A stretch of 64,000 nucleotides of DNA from NCBI GenBank assembly GCA_047495785.1, contig JBLDXI010000015.1, positions 1,860,001 through 1,924,000 of the forward strand, read 5' to 3'. Positions 9,462 through 21,100 of the stretch are shown here, piece after piece. The stretch comes from Lepidodermella squamata (taxonomy: Eukaryota; Gastrotricha). Every line of letters starts with the position of its first letter. The stretch's first letter is position 1. The position numbers were made by a program, and so were the translations under genes. The notes under the pieces were generated by a model. It worked only from the letters and a program-made list of their open reading frames with translations. It had not been told where the DNA came from and ran no database searches.

Positions 9462-10761
9462 TCAAATCGAATGATACAATGACCAAGGTGACTCGTGAGC
9501 TGCTATGACGACTATAAAAGATTAGCAGCAACTCATATCAAGATATATACACCGGTAATCACCTATAATTCAAGAACATAAATTAACATAAAACGGGTTA
9601 CTGAGATACTGGTATGAAAGACGTCTGCGGTTTACTTAAAGCCTGGCTCAAAACTATACGCGGAGACACAACGTATAACCACTAACCACCTCCCGCCTCC
9701 GGCCCACTAAATTGGCATCAATGGCGCTTTCGACTGGGATTTCACGTATCTAAACCGTGTGATTTTAATTTCGCTGGTTTCTCGTAGAACCGCTCTCTCA
9801 GAGGAAGGAAGCTTTCAAGTATAAGCTCTATGAAAAAAGAGTCTCTGCTACCTGTCGTATTACCGACGGAGTGCCCATGCTCTCAGAGCATTTGTCACAG
9901 CAGCTATCGAAACCAACTAATATAGGATATAAAATCAGACCTCTTGGAAGGAGCCATATGAAAAACGGGCCAGTAAAATGGCTGCAATAGCATAGGGCAG
10001 TTCTACAAGCGATGGCGAGGTTTTTAATGGCCGGCTAGTTTTAAAAAGGTGAAATAAACGCGCAGCTCGTAGCACGTTGCAACATCGATCTTCGTTGGTT
10101 CTTCCACGGTGGCTGGTTGCGTGAAGTCTTACGCCTTGCGGCTTTCCGCTTGTGCCCATCGTCAGATGCGAGCCGTGAGCGGCCGCGAGCAAAAAAACGC
10201 AGAATCGCAGAGAAACCCTGCGGTTATACAGAAATTTCGTAATCTTTTAATTTATATTGCATAACGTGAAAAACTAAACGAGATGTATAAGAAAATTATA
10301 AAATTTTAATACAGGTCAATATTTAATGAACAATGTACCCGCGAAAGAAAGAAAGAATAGGTGCCAATCAGTGTCCTCGAACTTCGCGTCCATTATTCAC
10401 ACCCACCCGCCCTTCGAAAGAGAGTGCGAAACGTGGAAGCTGTGCTCGTCACTTGTTGACACCGAAAGTTGGTATTTGTCATTAAATGAACAATTTGCAT
10501 CATTCTTGCTTACCTTTCTTCGTTTTGCTTTGTTACTGTTAATCGTCTCAGCTGAATTCCGTGTTACCTCGCTCCTCCTGAGCTGAATAGTTAAGTAAAT
10601 GGCCAATTCTTAATTCTTTCGCGGTATATCGCCGGATAATTGATTGGTTTATGAATCCTTCGCTTGCAAGTTGCAAGAAAATGATGTGCCACTTCAAACA
10701 TTTAACAGCGAGCTTCGAAAGTATAGATATATTATTTCTATGAAATTTGTAATTTAGAATA
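9462..10761. other. Divergent intergenic region
   Basis: 1.3 kb between two head-to-head genes; it should contain both promoters. No RNA gene, repeat family or convincing conserved motif was recognised. Just before the plus-strand start an AATTTAG acceptor precedes ATG by 4 nt. Confidence 0.4.
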
Positions 10762-13086
10762 ATGCTTTACGTATTTGATGTCATATCTGGCAAATTTCTG
10801 GGCTTTGAAAGGAGTGCTTCTTTAGCTAATGTCGCCGACTTGCGAGCTGCGATTGAACGGGCCACTGGTCTGCTCGTTAATAATCAAATCCTCTTAGCTT
10901 GTGGTGGCCAGGTGCCTCTAAGCGAAAATCCTGTCGATATGTACGACGTTGGCTCCGAAGATAATCCTTACTTCTTATTTGCCAGACCAGCGCTTGTTGC
11001 CAGTAGCACTGATCTGGGGAGGTCATTTTCTAGCCCTGAAGACTTGATGCCTCCTCCAACTTCTACTTCCGGAACCCACTTACTGACGACTGCTGAGCAA
11101 CTTGTTCATGCCCAGCACCTGCAGCATCAGGGTTGGCAAGCTGCAGTTGGAAATCTGAGCGATGTGACCACCAATGTGAGAAATGCTGCTGTTCTTCTGC
11201 GAAAGCGGATAGAAGGGTTACAAAATGACGAAACCAGGCTTTCGTCTGTCGAATGTATTAGTGTGGAAGAGGACGGTGCCGCCGTCGAGGATATCATTCA
11301 GAGGCTTCAAATTGCCTCTAATTTGCTAAAGAAATTACCTCTGCCTGAATCTATGAAGCGAGAGGCATTAGAAAATGTTTGTGATTTGCTCACGAGTCGA
11401 GTTGGAATGTCTTGTTCAGCTGTGATTGATGAACTTCAAAACACCAAGGATACCTTGAAAGATGCGTTTTCACTTCTTGACACGTTCGAAAAATGGGCGC
11501 ACGAAGGTGAACGTACTGATATGCGCGAAATCATTGGTCTGACTGATCGATTGGGCCATCTTGATCAGCTGTTAAACAACGCTCGTCTTCATTATGCTGC
11601 TGGTGGTGTATCAACGTCTCCCCCTCGATTCACCGGTGCCTCCTCTCCACCCACAAATTTTGTCTCCCGCCCGCTTAGCGACGTCGTCGCCCGATGTGCT
11701 GCGGCGGCTGCCGAGTTGCGTAATAACCTAAATCAGCGAGTTGAGTGGCTAAGTGTTGTTCAGTCGCGCTTGGCGCGTTGTGCTGCCCATTTCGTGATCA
11801 CGAGTGCTACTATTCGGCGACGCCACAAGGCAATACGTAACTCTCTTATTTTTGTATCAGCTCCCCCATTTTATGTCAAACTCGCCCTGGCCCAGCATGC
11901 ATGCAACTCATCGTTGTTCATGTCGTGTGTGCCATGCCCAATTCATTCGCAAGTATCTGTTTCTTGCGACTCAACTTCTGTTCAAACAGCCTTTACTCAC
12001 CCACTTTCGACATTGTTCGTAACAAGCGATTCAAAACGACAGCAAGCGTTGTCTCACTCTCATAATCTAGCCGATGCTCATCAAGTTATCTTCACAACAG
12101 CCGATTTAGCCGCGATTCAAAATGCTGTGCCTTCATTGTTCGCTGATCAACAGAGCAAGATACCGAAAAAAGATATACATAAGAAGCCAACTACTGGCAC
12201 CGCCGAAACTTCGACTGATAAACAAGCTGAAATACTGGATTTGGCTCTGAAGGTTAAGAATGCTCTCGCATCGGATCGAGTCGCGTTGACTGAAATTCGA
12301 ACGTCAATCGCTACGAATTTTTTATCCTCTTCGCAACTGCTGGATGAATGCAAACGTGTTCTCGAGAAAGTTCTGTCAGAAAATTTGGCCGAGAGCCAAG
12401 TGGGTCAAAAAAGTCCGGCCAAGCCTGAGACACAAGACGCGGCAATTGCAACTGAGGAGATCAGCGAGCCAGCTGCTGCTGAGAATTCCTCAAAAACTGC
12501 TAACGCGGAGGTCGTCCCGCAAACTCCTACGGCTTCGCGCCCTCAAGCTCGGCTGAACATTGCGCTTTCCGGCATTTCTACCGGCGATCTCGTGATAGTA
12601 ACATGGTCAGACGAACTAGACCAGCCGGTTATACTCACTATTTCGCCAGTGCCTCATTTGATTCATCAAGATTCGATCGATGCACTGTCTCAGGCAGTTC
12701 CTCAAAACCCGATTTTGTCCTGGCTGGGTAATAACGAGCTGATTATCGGCCAGTCACCGCCCCCACCCACTCAGTCGCCTACACCAGGTGCTAGTTCATC
12801 GTCGAACCGGCCGGCCTGGTTTCAGCCGCCGAATCACTACCGCCTAGCTGAGGTTATCGAAAAACAGCATTGCCAAGTTCGCCGAGCCAGTAATCGATAC
12901 CGACTTGCAGTCAATACGCGATTTTTCCGCCTCAGGGTCAGGCCGGTTTGCGTCGAGCCAGCCATGTCTTCAGCAGTTTCAGCGCCGTCTCTCAATACTG
13001 TTGGCTTGAATATAAATTTGGCGACACATGAGGAGCGCCGACCTAGTATCGATAGTGAACAAGTATTAGCCGGTACTTCGCCGTGA
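10762..13086 (+). CDS. RB1CC1: FIP200/RB1CC1 (ATG11-like) autophagy scaffold, short form
   Basis: Scaffold of the ULK1/ATG1 autophagy-initiation complex and cargo-receptor hub (EPG-7 in C. elegans). 774 aa in one frame. The N-terminus has the ubiquitin-like start (LYVFDV, ADLRAAI, GSEDNPYFLF); residues 119-125 give HLQHQGW, a hallmark of the family. Helical segments follow, then a low-complexity middle and a C-terminal claw (about 610-735) with STGDLVIVTW, LTISPVPHLIH, EVIEKQHCQVRRASNRYRL and TRFFRLRV. These match the human claw that binds FIR-motif cargo receptors. Human RB1CC1 is about twice as long; here the long central coiled coil is largely missing. A short GT...AG interval near 11836-11861 is in frame and could hide a micro-intron, but coding continues without it. 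Confidence 0.85.
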   Translation: MLYVFDVISGKFLGFERSASLANVADLRAAIERATGLLVNNQILLACGGQVPLSENPVDMYDVGSEDNPYFLFARPALVASSTDLGRSFSSPEDLMPPPTSTSGTHLLTTAEQLVHAQHLQHQGWQAAVGNLSDVTTNVRNAAVLLRKRIEGLQNDETRLSSVECISVEEDGAAVEDIIQRLQIASNLLKKLPLPESMKREALENVCDLLTSRVGMSCSAVIDELQNTKDTLKDAFSLLDTFEKWAHEGERTDMREIIGLTDRLGHLDQLLNNARLHYAAGGVSTSPPRFTGASSPPTNFVSRPLSDVVARCAAAAAELRNNLNQRVEWLSVVQSRLARCAAHFVITSATIRRRHKAIRNSLIFVSAPPFYVKLALAQHACNSSLFMSCVPCPIHSQVSVSCDSTSVQTAFTHPLSTLFVTSDSKRQQALSHSHNLADAHQVIFTTADLAAIQNAVPSLFADQQSKIPKKDIHKKPTTGTAETSTDKQAEILDLALKVKNALASDRVALTEIRTSIATNFLSSSQLLDECKRVLEKVLSENLAESQVGQKSPAKPETQDAAIATEEISEPAAAENSSKTANAEVVPQTPTASRPQARLNIALSGISTGDLVIVTWSDELDQPVILTISPVPHLIHQDSIDALSQAVPQNPILSWLGNNELIIGQSPPPPTQSPTPGASSSSNRPAWFQPPNHYRLAEVIEKQHCQVRRASNRYRLAVNTRFFRLRVRPVCVEPAMSSAVSAPSLNTVGLNINLATHEERRPSIDSEQVLAGTSP

Positions 13087-13468
13087 TTTCATCAAAAATA
13101 ATTCAAGTTAAAAATGAATAAACAAAAATAATAATAATAATCAATTACTTTCTTATGACTGTATGATTTTATTTGTGGTATGTTTTTTCTTCGGTTTATC
13201 GGCCTTCTCCTGAAACCTTTGTCATGGCCATTAATAAGTCTCGGAGTTTGTATCGAAAATAAATATCCGAAGACGGGTCAGTCCTCCTTGAAGTATCATG
13301 AGGTTGCAATATTTTGTACGAAATCTGTTCAGTAGTGCGCCGTAAAATTATAAAATCAGAAGACGTAGCAATGAAGGTGTTTTACTTGAGAAAATAATAA
13401 ATGTTTGATAAAAGTGAGGCATGAATAATTTGTTAATTTTTTTCAATTTTAGTAGGAATTTTATTGAA
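13087..13468. other. Intergenic region with acceptor before the BIR gene
   Basis: Contains AATAAA-like signals after the FIP200 stop (near 13117 and 13258). A strong T-rich acceptor TTTTTTTCAATTTTAG ends at 13451, 17 nt before the BIR ATG, and could be a trans-splice site or the end of an unseen upstream intron. No gene seen. Confidence 0.4.
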
Positions 13469-14525
13469 ATGCTTATTGACGAGTTCCTACGCGAGTCGAA
13501 TCGCCTAAAATCGTTCGACATTTTCGACTGGCCGCTCAAGCGTAACATGCATGCGAAAGGTCTTGCCAAAGCCGGATTTTACTACTACGGCGATGCTGAT
13601 CGGGTTCAATGCGCATTTTGTAACGGCATTCTCGGTGATTGGGAGGAAGACGACCTGCCTATGTACCAGCATCGCAAATTCTACCCGCACTGCCCGTTTC
13701 TGAACGACCCATACGGGTGTGGAAATGTTGCTCTGATCGAACGTTCTTCGTCTCATAAACACCTCAATCTCCCGTTTCCGATGGAAGCTGATAAACTAGG
13801 CAAATTTCTAGGTATCGGTAAGAAAAAGCCGGCGAAAAAGTTGACATTCTGCCTACCCGGTGAGGGCGAAGATGGTGGTAAAAACTCGCTATTTGCCTAC
13901 CGACCGACCCATCCTGATATGGCTAGTTACGAGAAGCGGGTAAAGACTTTCCGTAAAAATCACGCGTGGCCTATGGTTACTATGACAACTCTTCCAGCTG
14001 AGCATCTCGCCGAAGCAGGGTAAGCGTTTAAAGCCATTTTAATCAAAAAATTGCTCGAATAGTTATTTATTCCGTTTTAAAGCGAATTTAAAAAAAATCG
14101 TGTAAATTTTTTGAATTTCTGGGTATTTTTCGAGAATTTTTTATAAATCCAATTTTAGCATTTTAGGCTGGATTTTTTATTCTTTTTTCCTGTTTACTGA
14201 AGGCTTTAATATTTTTGCAAACAGCTTCTTTTATTCGGGATCGGCCGACGTTGTTTGTTGTTTCTTCTGCAACGGCACTCTATCTCGATGGCTGCCAAAT
14301 GACGATGCGTGGGCCGAGCATGCTAAGTGGTACCCGCGCTGTTTGCACTTGCAACTCGTAAAAGGCTCCGAGTACGTCAATGCTATCCGGCAAAAATGGA
14401 ACCGGCCACCGTGCGATTTTTCAACGCTTTCAAGTCAAGACAGCGCGGCATCGTCCTCAGTTAGCAAAGTCAGCCATTTATACAATTACGAAGGCGGGAG
14501 AGTTACTCGCGTGTCTCAATTGTGA
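13469..14525 (+). CDS. Two-BIR inhibitor-of-apoptosis-like protein
   Basis: BIR domains are zinc-binding modules that recognise N-terminal tetrapeptides of caspase regulators or histone tails. Exons 13469-14019 and 14225-14525; the GG/GTAAGC donor and AAACAG acceptor give about 283 aa. BIR1 (residues about 10-70): GLAKAGFYYYGDADRVQCAF, then CX2C, X16, H, X6, C. BIR2 starts RVKTFRKNHAWP, has HLAEAGFFYSG, CFFC, then H and C with standard spacing. The intron falls inside BIR2. There is no RING, UBA or CARD, so ubiquitin-ligase activity is not expected. The C-terminus is Ser-rich with no recognised domain. The start follows a T-rich acceptor. Its architecture resembles nematode BIR-2 rather than survivin, which has one BIR. 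Confidence 0.85.
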
Positions 14526-15208
14526 ACAAACTTTCTTCAACTGCCAGATTTTACGCAATATTACTTTTTAGCTCGAAAATTTTGACGAACGAGGGATCTC
14601 TTTTAAATCAATTTATTTTATCTCTGTTTTGATGGAAGTGCGAGGAAGCGAAGTGTTAATAATTTGCCGTCGATAAGTCTATTTATCCACCTTAAATATG
14701 ATTCCGGTAATCTTATGACGCGTGAAACACCATCTGCCCGTTTGATTTTTTTTATTGTTGAATTTTCTAGATAGCTTCTAACTAAATTTCGCGAAAATGG
14801 TTCTTCTCCGGTTGTTTTATTGACCTATAGAAAGAGCGGCTATATATCAATACAGTATTGGACCAGTGATTCCTATATATTTTTGAGAGAAATTCGTTAA
14901 CAAGGCAATTTTTATAGTTAAATTTGTTTTTGAATGCATACCCTTTTTCTAGCTTCAGACTGTTATTTCAATCCTGTGACTGGAACCCATGTTTCAATGG
15001 CATTTCAATCATATTTGTATAATGTTATATTTTTTCTCGGTTAAAACAAATCTGTCGACCCGGCTTTATTCTTTTGTATTGTCTTATTTCGGATTAATAA
15101 ATTGTGCCATTTTTATAAAAGCCTAGAAAAAATTCAGAAAAATGGTTGAAAATTATTGAATTTAATTTGGGATTTTTTGGAATTTTTTTAGATGATATTA
15201 TAATATTT
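14526..15208. other. Intergenic region
   Basis: AT-rich; no gene seen. A T-rich acceptor GAATTTTTTTAG ends at 15191, shortly before the Nudix start, consistent with trans-splicing. Confidence 0.4.
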
Positions 15209-17417
15209 ATGCCAATGTCCGCGAGAACAAGCGCTGTGGAACGTGAGGCGTCAACCGGCGATGAAAACACGCCGTCTGGCCCGCAAAAGCACGATCCGGT
15301 GATAGACGAGCTGCGAAGTCTGCTGAAAGGCAAAGGCCTGCCCCGCGCCAAAATCGAATCGGTCGATGGCACAATCGAACAGCCGATGATGTCGCGGAGT
15401 AACAACGTCGACGAACAACGCGAACCAGCCGAGGCGAAGCTACCTGTCGTACTAAGAAAATCCGTTGCTTACATTGTCGGCGTTGTAGTAACCGACCCGG
15501 ATAACAACCACGTGTTGATGATTCAAGAGGCGAAACCGGATTGCCACGGTTTGTGGTACCTGCCCGCTGGCCGGGTCGAGCGGAACGAACGGTTGGTTGA
15601 TGCGGCGAAACGGGAGACCCTCGAAGAGTCCGGCATGCAATTGGAGGCGAAAACCCTGGTCGCTGTTGAAATGTCGCATCGCGGCTGGTTTCGGTTCATT
15701 TTCTCCGGCGAATTGCGCGGCGGGCGGTTGAAAAGCACGTCCGAGGCGAATCACGACAGCATCCAGGCCGCATGGCTGCCCATTGATTCGCTGCTGAAGC
15801 GGGCTGATAAGCACCATCGGTTGCGCTCGAATGATATTTTGTGGCTGTTGGAGGTTGTACCCGATGTTGTTCGGCAGGTTATTCGTGAAAGGCGATCGCC
15901 TGCCCTCCTGCCGATTAACCGAGGCAGGGATCGCCTCTACCTGTGTTGTGTCCTGGCTTTCCGTGAAGAGTAAGCGATTTTATATTAATTTAAGTGTATA
16001 GCTAATATTTTGGGGGTTCATTTAAAATCTCTGAGTAAATGTTTACATTTCGGTTAGCTAAACCTTATTGTGAAACTTGGTAAAACGTTTATTTCGATCA
16101 ACTTTAATTATGGGGGAAAATGGGCTAATCGGAACCGAATTTCTAGAAATTAGGTTATCCAAACTGTTGAAACCTCGGAGCGAACAACGTCATCCTCGGT
16201 TTACGTTTGAAAGACCTCTATTTTGAACTATACATAAATTATTTGTACACTTTTACCGGATGTTGGGGCCTGGGCCCCCGGGTTCTGTATACAAATACGC
16301 TTGATCAATAAGCTACGGCACGAGTTGATGCACACTCGTCCTAATAGTAGTTCATAATTTTTTGCTCGCTTCATCTTTGCCAAATCGATTAATAGTGACA
16401 AATGAGTCATAAAAGGTATCTTGTCACGTGGCATCATGAGCTTAAGCATACAGCTTAATTTTATGCTGCTGAATCTAATATCGGAGCAACTAATTGAATT
16501 TAGAGTGAATTCACAAGAAATGTTATCCATTCACTCCATCTTATCGAAAGAAATCGAATAGATGCGATAATAGCTGCATCTGGAATATTATTGACTGACG
16601 CGGTTGCTCGTTGCAATCTTAGAGAACAGACGCTAAAACCAGCCATTTAAAAAAAATTCGTTAAAAAATAAATAGATTTTTTCCAAGTTTGTCAAACGGA
16701 ATATTTTACAAGAAACAATTGTTGCCTTGGTGGTTATATTGATTGATATAATGAACTTCATTCATCGAACTTTTAGTAAAATGTGGTACGTTAAAACTCG
16801 ATGCACGTGCTAGTTCGACCTATACATAACCAATTGATCGATCTTCGAAGCTCCTTTAGAGTTCTAATCTGAGATAAGACAATTTCTAAACCAATACTAA
16901 TCCATCTTAAAACCTGAAAACCTTTTAAGTTTTATTTTCTTCGATTAAAATAACTATTAATCGAATTAAATTTGCGTTTTGTTCTTTTTTTAGGGGTAAC
17001 TTGTACGTGCTAGCCAGTGTTCATTCCGGTCGCCACCTGCCTGTCTGCCTCATTTCGCCGAGAGATGCTGCTCTGTACTCGCCTCTAGATCGTCTGTTGA
17101 AAGACGTCTGGAAGAAAGACTCGCCCGTCATCAGTTACGACCCGGTCGGTCTGCTAGCCATCGAGCACGACCCAGCAGGCGGCGACGGGCTGTTACTAGC
17201 AGTTCTATGCCTGATCACCACCCCGGACCGGCGTTTGCCCGCCGTCCGCAGCCGCGACTACCAATGGGTGTCCCTGCCCAGTGCCACTGCCCACGCGCCG
17301 CTTTCTTCGTCGCTGTCCGCCTCGGCGCACCTGGAGGCATCCGCGAACGAGATCGCTGTGCTACTCGATCAAAAACTGAAGAAAATCGACCTCGCGCCTG
17401 TTGTCATCAACGTTTAG
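15209..17417 (+). CDS. NUDT18: Nudix hydrolase, NUDT18 (MTH3)-like
   Basis: NUDT18 hydrolyses oxidised nucleoside diphosphates such as 8-oxo-dGDP. Exons 15209-15969 and 16994-17417, joined across AAGA/GTAAGC and TTTTTTAG in frame, about 394 aa. The Nudix box GRVERNERLVDAAKRETLEESGM fits GX5EX7REUXEEXGU except that a Thr takes the hydrophobic position after RE. Flanking blocks VLMIQEAKPDCHGLWYLPAG and LKSTSEANHDSIQAAWLP match human NUDT18 as remembered. Exon 2 (LYVLASVHSGRHLPVCLISP) continues the NUDT18 C-terminal domain. The first 75 residues are an unmatched polar extension. The 1024-nt intron is long for this window and has no recognisable content. Confidence 0.8.
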
Positions 17418-18108
17418 TGCTCGTCATTTTTTAGTGCTACGTTCGTCATGTTTTGATATGAAAAAATTAACCCAAAGAGTACGAGATAATATGCCTACCA
17501 ACCTGCAGTTATACAGTGAAATTTCGCGTCACTCAGTTTTTCTATAATGCCTATTGTATTGCGATACATCGTGTGATTCATTCGAAAGCTTCGAGAAAAA
17601 ACATGCTATATTCGTATTAATAAATGCTTTATGTTTCTGCACTAAATGCGATATGCAAATAAACACGGTTAATTTTCGAAAAATTTGCTTTATTCTCTTC
17701 AAAATGTTGAATGTGGATAGATTTTTTGGCGAAACTTGTCAAAACTCAGGAATCACTTATTAAATTCTAGATTTTCAAATCAAAATGATAGATTTTAAAT
17801 TGATTTCGGAAACTATTTAGATCGAAGAAAAATTTCACTGCGGCTCACTGAAATATATTGCTTATTAGAATCTCAATGTAGAATTTAGCTAGTAAATTAT
17901 TTTCCCGGTTTTCGAATTATTTTTGTGCTAAATTAAAAAAAAAAGAAGAATTGAGAAGAAAAAAAGAATAAATTCACGCATGAAACAGAGCTTCTGTTTT
18001 TATTGTCATTAATTTCTGGCAGTCGACATCGATGAATTTCACTGATTTTATTCCAACATACTAATTGATAGATTTATTTACAAGAAAAACTGCATTTGCT
18101 ATCGCGAT
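17418..18108. other. Convergent intergenic region
   Basis: Lies between the convergent 3' ends of the Nudix gene and the GPCR. AT-rich with several AATAAA-like sites (for example near 17619, 17655 and 17967). No gene seen. Confidence 0.4.
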
Positions 18109-21100
18109 TCAAACTTGGGCCGCAACGTATAGTTCCTCGTCGTGCGGTCCCATGGTGAAGTATTGCTGTTGCGGAGTTTTGGGCGTGGCGCTTTGCTGCT
18201 GCTGCTGTTGCTGATGAAAGTACTGAGCATCGTACTGGCCGTTGTTGCTATCCATTTCGTAACTAACAAACTGCTTCGGATGGCCTCTTTGGTGCCTACT
18301 ATGATGGTGATGGTGATGAAAGTGGTGGTGGTGATGCGGCGGTCGATTTTGAGGCTTGATAGCCATGTTACCGTACTCATCCTCGGCTAAATATTGGCCG
18401 TCGCAAATCGTTGCAAGCCCCGTCGGGGCCAAATTCGGAGTCCTAATACCGGGAGGTATGGCGTATTGCGGTAAAATTTGAGTCTGTTCTGTATAGCTCA
18501 TAGCATCAGGCGGCGGGGGTAGGTAATTCACGTTGTTTTGATCGACTTGGAACGGGACATTTTCGTCGGCGTGACTCGGGGCAACCAGGCCCATTTCCTG
18601 TTCCGGGTCGCCGCACACCATTTCTTGGTCGTAGTCGGGGTCGTCGCTGCTCGACGTTGCGTTGGTTTTGTGGCCGCAAATGCCGCGGCCGGTGCCGTCT
18701 TTCGGCGGGAAGCACCACGCGCACGCGTCAATGTCCCGCGCCCCGTCGGCGATGTACCGCCGGCAGAAGCACAGGATGAAGAAACCGTTCACCGCTGCGT
18801 TCGCCACCGTCATAAAATTTACGAATTCGTTGACGTATCTAGGCAGAAAAATGAAAATAAGTGTTAATATATAATTTGGGAAAATCTTACGCCGGTACCA
18901 AATTTCATTTAATTCAATACCTAACCATTTTATTCGTTTTTTAACTGGTTAGGGTTAGGGTTAGGGTTAGGATTAGGGTTAGGTTAGGGTTAGGGTTAGG
19001 TTAGGGTTAGGTTAGGGTTGAAGACTGGGTCTTCACATTGGGGATTTGGAACTGTTTGGAATAATTTGGTACGGAATTCAATGATGTTTGGTACTGAATT
19101 CAATAATTTGGTAATGATTTCACTATATCCCTATAATTTTGCACCCAGGTAAGGATAAATCTCTGATTTTTGTATCAGAATAGTCTTTTTAAATTTGATC
19201 CATTTTGAAAAGTTTATTTTGGGGTAACCAAAGCCAGTTTGCTGTCGGAAATCGGTATGAAAAAGCCTTACTGGAGGTTGAATTCGAAGTCGAAATTTCC
19301 CAATATAAGGCAAAGAATCGCAATAAATGTTCTTAAAATTTTTACAAGAAATCATTTGAAAATTCTAATTTTATTCGTTGATGAATTTTTTTTTATTTAG
19401 CGATAATTTTTTTTTCGATTAAAAGGACTTTAGCGGAACCAGGTATGGAAACTATTGCTAAGCTCAAATCGCCCAAAAAAATTGAATTTCGATTTGGAAA
19501 AATTACAAAATAGGCTGCTCAGGGTATTTATAGGAATAATTTTTTGAAAATACTTGAGATTGCTTATGTTGAAATTTCAACAAAGTTGTTGATTAATTGA
19601 AAAATCTTGAAAAATGTGGAACCCCAAAATCAAGCCTGGTATAGTTCCAGCACTAAAATTGAATCTCAAGATTTATAATTCTGTACGATTCAATTTGTCT
19701 GTTATCAGGCAAAAGCAATGGATCCCTTTAGCTCGCGTATTTTGCGCTATAAGCGGCCGGGTTATGCTTCAACCTACAGAACCGATATCGATTTCAAGTA
19801 TCGATTTTACAAATCGACTAATTTTTTTATTATCAGAAGTCTTGGAAGCCAATATTCGAAATATTTCTACCTAACTGATAACACCTGGTAGATAAGGTAA
19901 AAAATTCCACCTATCATTTTTACCGATGCTATTCATTCTGAACATTTCCCTTAAATTTGAGCTGGATTCTACATTTTGCATATTTTTTCGCGATTTGAAA
20001 AGTTATTTTTGGTGCGAATATTTTAAAGTTGTCTTTTATCTGAACTTACTTCATGTGAGAATTTTGGTGCGATTCGACGTGCATAAGACTCCATCTGTGA
20101 GGAAAAAAAAAACAGAAATTTTTACTTTTTGTAACCTGTCGATAAATTTCGAAGAAAACTCACTGAATTTTGGCCCATAGCTGAGGCACGTGGCATACAT
20201 AGAAAGTGAAAACAGATAGGAAAAGTGAGCAGTGGATAATGTTCCGATTCTCAACAATCGTTCGCTGTGAATACGTCGGGTTCGGCATGGCTGGCCGGTC
20301 CGCCAAATTCATGCCGCCATTCATGCCACCCGAATTTATCATAATTTGCACCGCATCCGTCACCAGTTGGCCTAAACTCGTCGAGGTCGACTGCAGTTGG
20401 CGCGAAATTTTCGCGATCGCTATTGAAGACGTGACTAACGGTATTCCGGTCTGAAAAATCAGGTGGCCCAACAGGCTGTAGCCGATTCGGTATAACGCTG
20501 TCTGGGACAGCTCGGTTTGCATTAAATGGTAGATAAAAGCGGAGCAATTGGTCTCGGTTCCAATTTTGCCTAACGACAAGATATCGCCTTTATTCTCCCA
20601 GGCGGCTGGGATTGTGTAGACTAGAGCTAGTAGCGCGATGGCTACCAGCGCGAGAACTTCGGTGATTATTACGCGGCATTTCGCTTTCGTCTCAGTTTGA
20701 ACAGCTTCGGCTGTATCTGGCTGTAGCAGTTCGGTGTTCGACGAGCTGCTTCTCGGCATGCTCCTCGACCGGCGCATGTACCGCTTTTGCATTTGCAACT
20801 CTTTAAGCTGCGCCTTTTTAATCCACCGCCAGCAGTCGATGGTGGCCGCCATAACGAACCACGCCATGACTAGGTGAAAGAATTTCGAAAGGGGGTACAG
20901 GTAGAGGAAGGCGCGGATGTAGATGCGCGGCAGCAGGTTGAGGTAGCGCGGGTCCGGCTGGCGAATGTCGCGCGTGATGATGACGATGAGGCAACTGAGC
21001 TGCAGCGCGTCGGCGATGGCGACCGCGCATAGGAAGACGAGGTGCGCGCGGAACACGGCTGCGCGGCACAGCGTGAAGGCGCAGAACGAGTTCAACACCA

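Noticed and set aside
11804-12022. Alternative plus-strand frame in the FIP200 gene suggesting a frameshift
   Set aside because: The main frame stays open and keeps a family-like segment (APPFYVKLALAQHA), so no frameshift is needed.
16228-16530. Minus-strand open frame within the Nudix intron as a nested gene
   Set aside because: No recognisable domain or signal peptide; unlike the sialomucin case there is no splice or homology support.
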